64,000 nt of DNA from Hydrogenophaga pseudoflava (lineage in GTDB: Bacteria > Pseudomonadota > Gammaproteobacteria > Burkholderiales > Burkholderiaceae_C): contig NZ_JAVHJP010000002.1 in NCBI RefSeq assembly GCF_031020795.1, positions 124,001 through 188,000 on the forward strand, read 5' to 3'. Below the pieces are notes generated by a model, which searched no databases, was not told the DNA's origin, and saw only the letters and a list, made by a program, of their open reading frames with translations. Shown here piece by piece: positions 41,823 through 53,956 of this stretch; the stretch's first letter is position 1, and every line of letters begins with the position of its first letter. The translations under genes and the position numbers were made by a program.

Positions 41823-42707
41823 TCAGATCAGGCCACTCTCTTTGAGCGCCGCCTCGACCACCGGTTCCAGCGGAGCGCTCATGGGGGTCAGAGGCAGGCG
41901 CATGGTGCCACCACACAGACCCATGCGTTCCATGGCCCACTTCAGCGGGATCGGGTTGGCTTCGACAAAGAGGTTCTTGTGCACGGGCATCAGGCGGCGC
42001 TGGATCTCCATGGCCTTGCGCGCGTCACCGGCGATGGCCGAAGCGCACAGCTCGTGCATCAGCCGGGGCGCAATGTTGGCCGTCACGCTGACATTGCCCT
42101 GGCCGCCACACAGCATGAGCGCCACCGCGGTGGGGTCGTCGCCCGAATAGATGGCAAAGCCCTCCGGTGCTTCGCGGATCAGCCACTGGGCGCGCTCGAT
42201 GTTGCCGGTGGCTTCCTTGATACCGACGATGCCTGGTACGGCGGCCAGGCGCAGCGCCGTGTCGACGCTCATGTCGGCGACGGTGCGGCCGGGCACGTTG
42301 TACAGGATGATGGGCAGGTCGCCGGTGGCTTCGGCAATTGCCTTGAAGTGCTGGTACTGGCCTTCCTGGGTCGGCTTGTTGTAGTAGGGAACGACCTGCA
42401 GCTGGCAGTCGGCTCCCACGCCGCGGGCGAACTTGGCCAGTTCGATGGCTTCGGCGGTCGAGTTGGCGCCGCAGCCGGCCATGATGGGGACGCGCCGGGC
42501 AGCCTGCTCGACGGAGACCCGGATGATTTCGCAGTGTTCCTCGACGCTGACCGTGGGCGATTCGCCCGTGGTGCCGACCACACCGATGCAGTCGGTGCCT
42601 TCGGCGATGTGCCAGTCGATCAGCTTGCGCAGGGTGGGGTAGTCGACGCTGCCGTCAGGGTGGAAGGGCGTGACGAGGGCAACGATGCTGCCGGTGATGG
42701 TCTTCAT
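41823..42707 (-). CDS. dapA: 4-hydroxy-tetrahydrodipicolinate synthase
   Basis: Condenses pyruvate with aspartate semialdehyde in lysine and diaminopimelate synthesis. The 294-aa TIM-barrel protein has GTTGESPTV, Tyr136 (LYNVPGRT) of the catalytic triad and the Schiff-base Lys164 (GIKEATGN). Length is normal. It is followed by bamC and preceded on the same strand by the methyltransferase gene (104 bp gap), so all could share a transcript. Confidence 0.96.
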   Translation of the reverse strand: MKTITGSIVALVTPFHPDGSVDYPTLRKLIDWHIAEGTDCIGVVGTTGESPTVSVEEHCEIIRVSVEQAARRVPIMAGCGANSTAEAIELAKFARGVGADCQLQVVPYYNKPTQEGQYQHFKAIAEATGDLPIILYNVPGRTVADMSVDTALRLAAVPGIVGIKEATGNIERAQWLIREAPEGFAIYSGDDPTAVALMLCGGQGNVSVTANIAPRLMHELCASAIAGDARKAMEIQRRLMPVHKNLFVEANPIPLKWAMERMGLCGGTMRLPLTPMSAPLEPVVEAALKESGLI

Positions 42708-42811
42708 GTTCTCGGGCTCAAATCAGGGGCGCCGGCCTGTGCGCCGGACAGGAGGAGGAAATCGATCCGGCGGCGCGCGCGCGAATCGTGCATTCTACCC
42801 AGCGCGGGTGC

Positions 42812-43360
42812 TCAGTCAGGGAGGCGGTGCCGCGCTGGGACGGTCTCGTCTGCCGGGCGTTTTCGCAGGGCGGCGATGCGCTGCACGAAGCGCTCAGGGT
42901 GGTCGCAGAAGCCGTTTTCATAGGCGACCACATGCAGACCGGCGCAGGCCTGCAGCAACTCCCCCGGCCGCAGCAGGAAGTCGGGCCGCGTCGGTTTGCC
43001 GACCGATTCGTTACCGGTTGCAAACGTCTCGTAGATCAGCACGCCGCCTGCGGCGACGCTGTCCACGATCACGGGCAGCAGCGCGCGCCAGAGGTAGTTG
43101 GTCACCACCACGGCGTCAAAGCGTTGCCCTTCGAAAGGCCAGGGGCCGTTTTCGATGTCCGCCTGGATCACGTGGCCGGTGCCGGCCGCGGCGGCAATGG
43201 CCGCGGGGTCGCGGTCGACGCCCGTCACCGGATGGCCGAGGCCGGCGAACCAGCGCAGATGGCGGCCGGCCCCGCAGGCCACGTCCAGCACACGGCCGCC
43301 GGCCGGCACAAGGTGCGACCAGCGCTGCACCCAGGCGGAAACGGATTCCGTGCCGTGCAT
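42812..43360 (-). CDS. Class I SAM-dependent methyltransferase
   Basis: A small soluble methyltransferase of 182 aa. Motif I is VLDVACGAGRHLRWFAGLGH, the acidic residue VTGVDRDP ends strand 2, and VVVTNYLWRALLP and GGVLIYETFATGNE follow. It resembles the TehB-like group. The ATG at 43360 overlaps the stop of the 42-aa ORF (TGATG), so translation is coupled. Substrate is unknown. Confidence 0.83.
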   Translation of the reverse strand: MHGTESVSAWVQRWSHLVPAGGRVLDVACGAGRHLRWFAGLGHPVTGVDRDPAAIAAAAGTGHVIQADIENGPWPFEGQRFDAVVVTNYLWRALLPVIVDSVAAGGVLIYETFATGNESVGKPTRPDFLLRPGELLQACAGLHVVAYENGFCDHPERFVQRIAALRKRPADETVPARHRLPD

Positions 43361-43488
43361 CAGAAACAACTCCAGAGCTGGTCGGCCAGGTTCACCAGGA
43401 AGTCCGGTCGGCGGTAGAGCGTCAGCGTGCCCAGCAGCACCAGAGCCACCGAGGCCCAGGCGAGTGCCCGCACGGCCAGCGGCTTCAC
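43360..43488 (-). CDS. 42-aa single-pass membrane protein
   Basis: A tiny ORF bridging two genes. Its GTG start overlaps the stop of the MFS gene (GTGA) and its TGA overlaps the methyltransferase ATG (TGATG). The product has a single hydrophobic helix (about residues 5-24, AVRALAWASVALVLLGTLTL) followed by YRRPDFLVNLADQLWSCF. Back-to-back coupling on both sides and a sensible membrane sequence make it convincing. Function is unknown; the conserved-looking C-terminus WSCF suggests a specific role. Confidence 0.72.
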   Translation of the reverse strand: MKPLAVRALAWASVALVLLGTLTLYRRPDFLVNLADQLWSCF

Positions 43489-44729
43489 GCGGCCGCCCCC
43501 ACACGCCGCGGGCCGCGCTCGATGGCGGACTCGCGCACCGGCAGGTTCACCAGGGCCGCGAACACGCCCAGGGCGATGGCGATGTACCACACGATGTCGT
43601 AGCTGCCGGTCCGGTCGTAGAGCACGCCGCCCAGCCAGACGCCCATGAAGCTGCCGATCTGGTGGCTGAAGAACACGAAGCCGCCCAGCATGGACATGTG
43701 GGCCACGCCGAAGATCTGGGCCAGCACGGCGTTGGTCGGTGGCACCGTCGAAAGCCAGAGCACGCCCATCACTGCAGAGAAGACGTAGACGCTCATGGGC
43801 GTGAGAGGCGCCCAGAGGAAGATCACGATGACTACCGAGCGCGCGAAGTAGATGAAGGCCAGGATGTGGCGCTTGGCCAGGCGCTGACCCAGCGCGCCGG
43901 CGGCGTAGGTGCCGATCACGTTGAACAGGCCGATGATGGCCAGTGCATAGCTGGCCACCTGCGGTGAGAGGCCGTGGTCCTTGAGGTAGCTGGGCATGTG
44001 CACGCCGATGAACACCACCTGGAAGCCACACACGAAGTAGCCCGCCATCAGCAGCTGGAAGCTGCGGTAGCCGAAGGCCTCGCGCAGGGCCTGGCCGATG
44101 GTCTGTTCACGCCGTGGTGCAGTGCCCCCCGCAAAACCCGGCTCGCGCAGGAACAGCGCCAGCGGCATGATCAGCAGCACCGCCGCCCCGAGGATGAGCA
44201 GCGCCTGCTGCCAGCCGAAACCCGAGATCAGCCAGCCCTCGACCGGCACCATCAGGAACTGGCCGAAGGAGCCGGCCGCTGCGGCCACACCCATGGCCCA
44301 GGAGCGGCGCTCGGCCGGAATCTGGCGGCCGATCACGCCGTACACCACGGCGTAGGTGGTGCCCGCCTGGGCCGCGCCGATCAGCAGGCCGGCGGTCAGC
44401 ATGAAGACAAAGGGCGTGGGCGAGAGTGCCATGCCGGCCAGGCCGAGCGCATACAGCAGAGCGCCACCCAGCAGCACCCGGAACGCGCCGAAACGGTCGG
44501 CCGCCATGCCGGCGAAGATGCCGAACAGGCCCCAGGCCAGGTTCTGGATCGCCAGCGCAAAAGAGAAGTCCTCACGGGTCCAGCCCATTTCCTGGGTGAT
44601 CGGCTGCAGCCAGAGGCCGAATCCATGGCGCACGCCCATGGAGAGGGTGACAATGGCGGCGCCGCAGATCAGCACCTGCGCGGTGGACAGGCGCGCAGGG
44701 GGCACGAAGGTGGAGGGGCTTGAGGACAT
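43485..44729 (-). CDS. MFS transporter (monocarboxylate/oxalate-like)
   Basis: A 12-helix major facilitator of 414 aa. It has GVRHGFGLWLQPITQEMGWT in helix 1, GMAADRFGAFRVLLGGALLY (motif A-like) between helices 2 and 3, and SYLKDHGLSPQVASYALAII after the central loop. This layout is typical of MFS members that take up organic acids, but the substrate is not certain. The ATG lies 6 nt after TACAGT with no Shine-Dalgarno sequence. It heads a coupled run with the 42-aa ORF and the methyltransferase. Confidence 0.88.
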   Translation of the reverse strand: MSSSPSTFVPPARLSTAQVLICGAAIVTLSMGVRHGFGLWLQPITQEMGWTREDFSFALAIQNLAWGLFGIFAGMAADRFGAFRVLLGGALLYALGLAGMALSPTPFVFMLTAGLLIGAAQAGTTYAVVYGVIGRQIPAERRSWAMGVAAAAGSFGQFLMVPVEGWLISGFGWQQALLILGAAVLLIMPLALFLREPGFAGGTAPRREQTIGQALREAFGYRSFQLLMAGYFVCGFQVVFIGVHMPSYLKDHGLSPQVASYALAIIGLFNVIGTYAAGALGQRLAKRHILAFIYFARSVVIVIFLWAPLTPMSVYVFSAVMGVLWLSTVPPTNAVLAQIFGVAHMSMLGGFVFFSHQIGSFMGVWLGGVLYDRTGSYDIVWYIAIALGVFAALVNLPVRESAIERGPRRVGAAA

Positions 44730-44735
44730 CCCGGG

Positions 44736-44741
44736 ACTGTA
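44736..44741 (-). promoter_or_regulatory. -10 element of the MFS gene (leaderless)
   Basis: TACAGT on the minus strand ends exactly 6 nt before the ATG at 44729, with CCCGGG between and no ribosome-binding site. Confidence 0.5.
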
Positions 44742-44847
44742 GCGAATCCGGCAATCCCGGAGGCGTCGCGGGGTGGACGCGCGGTGGTGAAATTTCTCGC
44801 GCCGATTGATGAGCGCCAGGCATTGCTGGACAGGCGGTGGCGGAAAT

Positions 44848-44863
44848 CTGTGTTTGTATACAG
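44848..44863. promoter_or_regulatory. LexA-like SOS box upstream of parE
   Basis: CTGT-GTTTGTAT-ACAG is a perfect CTGT-N8-ACAG match to the LexA operator of gamma/betaproteobacteria, with an A+T-rich spacer unlike its surroundings. Its right end overlaps where the -35 of the parE promoter must lie (-10 TACAAT at 44884). LexA bound there would block that promoter. Confidence 0.6.
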
Positions 44864-44871
44864 TCTTTTGA

Positions 44872-46862
<1,991 letters not shown>

Positions 46863-46863
<1 letters not shown>

Positions 46864-47609
46864 TGTCCCGCCGGGCCCGGGCGTTCGGCGGTGTGCTGCT
46901 GGCGGTGGCGCTGGCGGCGCCCTCGCACGCCGAAATCTGGGCCTACCGCGACAAGAGCGGTGTGACGCATTACGCCGACCGCCCGATCCATGCCCGCTAC
47001 GAGCTGCTCTATCGGGGCTCCGGCGCGGGTGGACCAATCGCCCGGCCGGGCAGCGGCAGCCGGCCCTTGCTCGCCCCGGCGTCGGCCGTCACCCGCATGG
47101 AGCTGTCCACCCGGTTCAAGGCGGTGCGCCATCTGATCCGCGAAGCGGCGAGCCAGCACGGGCTGGAGTTCGAGCTGCTGCAGGCGGTGATCGCCACCGA
47201 GTCGGGCTTCGATTCCGGGGCCGTGAGCCCCAAGGGCGCGGTCGGCCTGATGCAGGTGATTCCCGACACGGCCGAGCGCTTCGGTGTGCGCGCCACTGGC
47301 CGGCAAAGCGTGAGCGAGCGCCTGACCGACCCGCGCACCAACATCCAGACCGGCGCGCGCTACCTGGCTTGGCTGATCAACTATTTCAACGGCGATGTGC
47401 GGCTGGCGGTGGCCGCGTACAACGCGGGCGAGGGCGCCGTGCTCAAGGCCGGCCGCCGCATCCCCAACTACCCCGAGACCATCGACTACGTGCGCAAGGT
47501 CACCGACCTGCACCTCAGCCTGAAACCGCCGCGCACTGTCAGCGAGGCGCGGGCCGAGGCGATACCTGCCGCCGCACCCCTGCCACCGCGCCCTCCCGGA
47601 CGCGGCTGA
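46863..47609 (+). CDS. Lytic transglycosylase (SLT domain) with DUF4124-like N-terminus
   Basis: A periplasmic murein-cleaving enzyme of 248 aa. A signal peptide (SRRARAFGGVLLAVALAAP) is followed by a DUF4124-like stretch EIWAYRDKSGVTHYADRP. The SLT domain runs from about residue 85 to 225, with catalytic Glu113 in IATESGFDSGAVSPKGAVGL, then MQVIPDTAERFGV and AAYNAGEGAV. The ATG at 46863 overlaps the parE TGA; a GTG one codon earlier is also possible. It is placed between the two topoisomerase IV genes, so it is co-expressed with them. Confidence 0.9.
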
Positions 47610-47664
47610 CGACGCCGGTGCAGGCATGCCGTGATGGCACCCGTTTTCCCCGTTTTGTGACCCC

Positions 47665-50000
<2,336 letters not shown>

Positions 50001-50004
<4 letters not shown>

Positions 50005-50192
50005 TGAGCACGGACGGTGTGGGCCTGTTCCTGATGCTGGCGAGCTTCGCGCTCACCTTCTTTGTGGCGCGCACGCTGGGCAAGCGTCTGAAGGCCAGGC
50101 GCGAGGCCGAGCGTGCGAAGCGGGCCGAGCGCGACCTGGCCCAGCAAAGCCGGCAGGTGCGGCGCGCGGCGGAGCGCAAAAAGAAGTCCTGA
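50001..50192 (+). CDS. Small membrane protein with basic coiled-coil tail
   Basis: A 63-aa protein beginning with two Met codons (50001 and 50004); the first overlaps the parC stop as ATGA and the second as TGATG. One N-terminal hydrophobic helix ([18 protein letters not shown]) is followed by a highly charged helix rich in Arg, Lys, Ala and Glu ending [10 protein letters not shown]. No family is recognised. Translational coupling to parC supports expression. The basic tail would face the cytoplasm. Confidence 0.7.
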
Positions 50193-50263
50193 GGCCGCCA
50201 TTCCCTTGGGCGGCGAGGGACGCTGTTCTGTCGCCAGAATGGCGTCTCTTTGAAAGGATGGCC

Positions 50264-51391
50264 ATGAAGTCGATGGGCAAACGGGCCGAAGGCGAGCGGC
50301 TGGAACGCATGCAGGCCTCGGCACAGTGGCGTGGACAGGGCTTCCACAACGTCTACCCGGTGGCGCCAGGGCTGCGCGACCCGAACGCGGCGTTCCCCAG
50401 CCTTCGCGACTTTCTCTGCGGCGGCGAGCGTCGCGTGCCCACGGCGCCGCTGCCCGCCAGCGACCCGCGCGAGGGCTGGCGGCGGCCTTCGCAAAGCGGC
50501 CTGCGCGCCACCTGGCTGGGCCACTCCACGGTGCTGATCGAGATCGGCGGGAAGCGCCTGCTGACCGACCCGGTCTGGGGGCCGCGCGCGTCGCCGTCTA
50601 CCCTGGTCGGCCCCAGGCGCTTCCAGCCCGTGCCGCTCACAGTCAAGGAGCTGCCGGAGGTGGACGCTGCCCTGGTTTCTCACGACCACTACGACCACCT
50701 CGACTACCCCACGGTGCGCGAACTCAACAAGCGCGGCGTGCCTTTTGTGACCTCGCTCGGCGTGGGCGCGCACCTGCAGGCCTGGGGCGTGCCGGCCGAA
50801 CGCATCACCGAACTCGACTGGTGGGAAGAACACCGCCTGCCGGGCAGCGAAGTGACTGTCACCGCCGCGCCCTCGCAGCACTTCTCGGGCAGAGGGCTGA
50901 AGGACCGCAACGCCACGCTCTGGTCTTCCTTGGTGGTCCGGTCAGAGAAGCACAGTGTGTTTTTCAGCGGCGACACCGGCCTGACCGACGCCTACGCCGA
51001 GATCCGCCAGCGCCTGGGTCCGTTCGACCTGGTGATGCTGGAGATCGGCGCCTTCCACCCCGCCTGGGGCGACATCCACCTCGGGCCCGAGAACGCCATG
51101 AAGGCCCATGCGCTGCTGGGCGGCGGCGTGTTCCTTCCGGTGCACTGGGGCACGTTCAGCCTGGCGATGCACGCCTGGGACCAGCCGGCCGAGGTGCTGC
51201 ACGCGCTGGCCGACAAGCACGGGGCGCCGCTGCTGATGCCCCAGCTGGGCCAGGCCGTCGAGCCGGCGCAAGTGGAGCGCGCCGACCCGTGGTGGCGGCG
51301 CGTCGAGAGCAAGGTCGGCCCGGCGCCCGTGGTCGAGCCCGATCAGCCTCCGAAGAACCTGCCCAAAGCCCTGCAGTGGCCACTCGACTGA
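50264..51391 (+). CDS. MBL-fold metallo-hydrolase (UlaG/NAPE-PLD-like)
   Basis: A metallo-beta-lactamase-fold hydrolase of 375 aa. The metal motif is VSHDHYDHLDYPT, with further ligands in SQHFSGRGLKDRNATLW, FFSGDTGLTDAY and PVHWGTFSLAMH. The N-terminal GLRATWLGHSTVLIEIGGKR is typical of the UlaG/RomA/NAPE-phospholipase-D group. No signal peptide is seen. The ATG at 50264 is chosen because AAAGG lies 6 nt upstream; the ATG at 50258 sits directly on that sequence. Acyl-ethanolamine phospholipase or phosphodiesterase activity is possible but unproven. The PLP enzyme gene follows 14 bp later. Confidence 0.88.
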   Translation: MKSMGKRAEGERLERMQASAQWRGQGFHNVYPVAPGLRDPNAAFPSLRDFLCGGERRVPTAPLPASDPREGWRRPSQSGLRATWLGHSTVLIEIGGKRLLTDPVWGPRASPSTLVGPRRFQPVPLTVKELPEVDAALVSHDHYDHLDYPTVRELNKRGVPFVTSLGVGAHLQAWGVPAERITELDWWEEHRLPGSEVTVTAAPSQHFSGRGLKDRNATLWSSLVVRSEKHSVFFSGDTGLTDAYAEIRQRLGPFDLVMLEIGAFHPAWGDIHLGPENAMKAHALLGGGVFLPVHWGTFSLAMHAWDQPAEVLHALADKHGAPLLMPQLGQAVEPAQVERADPWWRRVESKVGPAPVVEPDQPPKNLPKALQWPLD

Positions 51392-51405
51392 ACCCTGAAC
51401 CGCCC

Positions 51406-52686
51406 ATGACAACTCCCGGCGCCGTCTTCGGCCACCACCTCAAAGGCTTCCCCACCGGTGGCGCACCACTCACCCGCGAGCAGATCCGGGCCCAGGGCTG
51501 GCAGCTGCTGCGCGGCGACCTGGCGCTGCCGCTGGCCGTCGTCCGTCGGCGCGAGCTGATGCACAACCTGCACTGGATGCGCGACTTCTGTGCCCAGCGC
51601 GGCCTGTTTCTGGCGCCGCATGGCAAGACCAGCATGTCGCCCGAGCTGTGGCAGTTGCAGCTGGACGCCGGGGCCTGGGGCATCAGCTTCGCCACCGTGT
51701 TCCAGGCGGCCATCGGCGCGCGCCACGGTGTGCCGGTGCTGCTGATCGCCAACCAGGTGGTGCAGCGCGCCGAGCTGGACGCGCTCGCCGGCCTGCACAC
51801 CGAATGCCCGGGGTTGCGCTCGATGTTCCTGGTCGATTCGGTGGGGCAGGTGGACGCCATCGAAGCCTGGGCCGCCGACCGCGCGTTCTGCGGCCACTTC
51901 GAGGTGCTGCTGGAACTGGGCATCGCCGGCCAGCGCACCGGCACCCGCACTGCCGAAGAGGCGCGGCGGACCGCGGCGCGCATTGCCGCCAGCCCGGTGC
52001 TGCAACTCGCGGGCATCGAGTGTTACGAAGGCACGACGGCCTATTGCGACCACGCCAGGGACCGCGCCACCGTGCAGGGGCTGATGGACCGTGTCGAGGC
52101 CACGGCGCGCAAGGCCATCGCCCGGGGCTGGTTCGCGCACGAAGAAATCGTCCTCACGGCGGGCGGCTCGGCCATCTTCGACCTGGTGGCCGAGCGCCTG
52201 CTGCCCGACCTGGGCCGTCCGGTGCGCGGCGTGCTGCGTTCGGGCTGCTACCTCACGCACGACCACCAGCGCTACACCCGCTACCTGTGCTGCGTGGGCG
52301 AGCGCCTGAACCTGAAGGAAACGCTCAAGCCCGCGCTGGAGGTGCTGGCCTGCGTGCAGAGCCAGCCCGAGCCGGGCCTGGCGCTGCTGTCCATGGGCAA
52401 GCGAGACGTGGCCTACGACCTGGACCTGCCGCAGCCGCTGTGGCGCTCGGACGGCCACGGCGGCGCACCGCTGGCGGTGCCGGCCCACTGGCGCATCGAT
52501 GCGCTCAACGATCAGCACGCCTACCTGCGCTACGACGCCGCCGCCCCCCTGGCCGAGCGGCCGCGGCTGGGTGAGACCGTGGCCAGCGGCATCTCGCACC
52601 CCTGCACCACCTTCGACAAATGGCGCTGGTTGCCGGTGGTGGACGAGGGGTACCAGGTGGTGGATGCGGTCACGACTTGGTTCTGA
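51406..52686 (+). CDS. Type III PLP amino acid deaminase / D-threonine aldolase-like
   Basis: A fold-type III (alanine-racemase-like) PLP enzyme of 426 aa in the D-serine deaminase/D-threonine aldolase group. The PLP lysine is Lys74 in LAPHGKTSMSPELW. The metal-site His/Cys residues expected near the C-terminus are seen in NDQHAYLRYDA and GISHPCTTFDKW. ECYEGTTAYCD lies in the barrel. It probably acts on D-amino or beta-hydroxy amino acids. It follows the MBL hydrolase gene closely and likely shares its transcript. Exact substrate is unknown. Confidence 0.83.
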   Translation: MTTPGAVFGHHLKGFPTGGAPLTREQIRAQGWQLLRGDLALPLAVVRRRELMHNLHWMRDFCAQRGLFLAPHGKTSMSPELWQLQLDAGAWGISFATVFQAAIGARHGVPVLLIANQVVQRAELDALAGLHTECPGLRSMFLVDSVGQVDAIEAWAADRAFCGHFEVLLELGIAGQRTGTRTAEEARRTAARIAASPVLQLAGIECYEGTTAYCDHARDRATVQGLMDRVEATARKAIARGWFAHEEIVLTAGGSAIFDLVAERLLPDLGRPVRGVLRSGCYLTHDHQRYTRYLCCVGERLNLKETLKPALEVLACVQSQPEPGLALLSMGKRDVAYDLDLPQPLWRSDGHGGAPLAVPAHWRIDALNDQHAYLRYDAAAPLAERPRLGETVASGISHPCTTFDKWRWLPVVDEGYQVVDAVTTWF

Positions 52687-52749
52687 GGACCTCAGCGGTC
52701 CGGGCGGCTCCGGGGCACCGGCGGCCCGATTTGGGGACGGATCTCTAGA

Positions 52750-52768
52750 TTTGCTGCATCGCAGCAAA
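52750..52768. promoter_or_regulatory. PhaR-like operator upstream of the phasin gene
   Basis: TTTGCTGC-ATC-GCAGCAAA is a perfect 8-bp dyad containing CTGC-N3-GCAG, the recognition pattern reported for the PHA-responsive repressor PhaR. It lies just upstream of a sigma-70-like promoter (TTGCCA 52774, TAGAAT 52796) for the phasin. A second imperfect TGCTGCACTGCAACA lies at 52809-52823. Confidence 0.6.
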
Positions 52769-52773
52769 AAAGC

Positions 52774-52801
52774 TTGCCAAGCCCTGATTTGACCCTAGAA
52801 T
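52774..52801 (+). promoter_or_regulatory. Phasin promoter
   Basis: TTGCCA and TAGAAT separated by 16 nt (5/6 and 5/6 matches to sigma-70 hexamers), next to the PhaR-like dyad. The transcript would have a leader of about 80 nt containing AAGGA before the ATG. Confidence 0.6.
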
Positions 52802-52888
52802 CACGTCCATGCTGCACTGCAACATAAACCGGTCTGCCGGGTGTTTGCACGGGGCGGCTCCCTCAACCTTTTCTTCAAGGACACCATC

Positions 52889-53431
52889 ATGAGCAACCCC
52901 GCAGAACAGTTCGCCGCCGCCAGCAAAGCCAATCTTGAAGCCCTCGAAGGCGCCACCACCAAAGCCTTTGCGGGTGTGGAGAAGCTGGTTGAACTCAACC
53001 TGGCCGCTTCCAAGGCCGCGCTGGGAGAGTCCTTCGGCTATGCCCAGGCGGTGCTGGCCGTCAAGACCCCGCAGGAGTTCATGACCGTGCAGACCGGCTT
53101 CTTCCAGCCCTTCGCAGAGAAGTCGGCCGCCTACTTCCAGCATGTGCAGAGCATCGCCAACGAAGGCAGCGCCGAGTTCGTCAAGCAGTTCGAGGCCCAC
53201 CTTGCCGAAGCCCAGAAGGCCGTCGGCGCCTCGGTGGACCAGTTGGTCAAGAACGCGCCGGCCGGTTCCGAAGCCGCCGTGGCCGCTCTCCAGAGCGCCC
53301 TGAGCAACGGGCAGAAGGCCGTGGAGCAGACCCAGGCCGCGATCAAGAAGGCCACCACCCAGGCACAGGCCAACTTCGCCGCCGCGTCCAAGCAGGCGTC
53401 CGAACTCGCCAAGAAGGCCGCCAAGGTCTGA
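52889..53431 (+). CDS. phaP: Phasin family protein
   Basis: A granule-coating protein of 180 aa that covers polyhydroxyalkanoate inclusions. It begins [20 protein letters not shown] and contains [20 protein letters not shown], matching the TIGR01841-type phasins of Burkholderiales. The remainder is Ala-rich amphipathic helix, with [20 protein letters not shown] at the C-terminus. The ATG at 52889 follows AAGGA; the upstream GTG reading is rejected. A PhaR-like operator lies upstream and a terminator downstream, so it is monocistronic. The organism should make PHB. Confidence 0.92.
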   Translation: MSNPAEQFAAASKANLEALEGATTKAFAGVEKLVELNLAASKAALGESFGYAQAVLAVKTPQEFMTVQTGFFQPFAEKSAAYFQHVQSIANEGSAEFVKQFEAHLAEAQKAVGASVDQLVKNAPAGSEAAVAALQSALSNGQKAVEQTQAAIKKATTQAQANFAAASKQASELAKKAAKV

Positions 53432-53471
53432 TCGGCGCCGGTCGGAACGGCTCTGCGCCGCGATCCCAAAG

Positions 53472-53497
53472 AAAGAGGCTCCTTGTGAGCCTCTTTT
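53472..53497 (+). terminator. Phasin terminator
   Basis: AAAGAGGCTC-CTTGT-GAGCCTCTTT hairpin followed by T. Its symmetric A/T ends could also stop the convergent SMR-like transcript. Confidence 0.85.
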
Positions 53498-53518
53498 GCA
53501 TGGCGGCTGCGGAGGCGC

Positions 53519-53893
53519 TCAGGTCCTTGCGAGCACCACGATGCCTGCGGCGATCAGCAAAGTGCCCGCCAGACGCGTCAGGGTGACGGCCTCACCGAGG
53601 AAAGCCCAGGCCAGCACCATCGTGACCACGAACCCCAGCCCGACAAACGGATATGCCAGGCTGACCTCGACCCGGGACAGGACCAGGAGCCAGACCAGGG
53701 CGGCACCGGCATACAGGCCCAGGCCCACAACCACCCATGGATGGAACAGCACCGTCACCAGAGCCGGCAGGCGAAGTCCGTCGGCCAGGGCGCGCGCCAC
53801 TTCAGGCGCGCTCATGCCCGTTTTGAGGACGATTTGCGCCAGGGAGGTCATGACCACATTGGCCACGATGAGCAGCAGCGTTGAACGGTTCAC
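53519..53893 (-). CDS. SMR/EamA-like four-helix transporter
   Basis: A small inner-membrane protein of 124 aa with four predicted helices: LLLIVANVVMTSLAQIVLKT, a helix around LFHPWVVVGLGLYAGAALV, SLAYPFVGLGFVVTMVLAWA and TRLAGTLLIAAGIVVL. It resembles the SMR/EamA half-transporters (ArnE/F-like or EmrE-like). The start is GTG at 53893 without a clear Shine-Dalgarno sequence. It is divergent from the HAD-UbiA gene (63 bp). ArnE/F homologues flip undecaprenyl-linked aminosugar, which would suit the neighbouring glycan genes, but this is speculative. Confidence 0.82.
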   Translation of the reverse strand: MNRSTLLLIVANVVMTSLAQIVLKTGMSAPEVARALADGLRLPALVTVLFHPWVVVGLGLYAGAALVWLLVLSRVEVSLAYPFVGLGFVVTMVLAWAFLGEAVTLTRLAGTLLIAAGIVVLART

Positions 53894-53944
53894 GGAGGGG
53901 TCATCCCGCTGTGGGATAACAAAAAAGAATCAAGAATCGCCGAA

Positions 53945-53950
53945 TATACT
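53945..53950 (+). promoter_or_regulatory. -10 element of the HAD-UbiA gene (leaderless)
   Basis: TATACT ends exactly 6 nt before the ATG at 53957, with no Shine-Dalgarno sequence between. An A-rich tract (53920-53930) lies upstream where a -35 would be. Confidence 0.55.
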
Positions 53951-53956
53951 CCCGCC

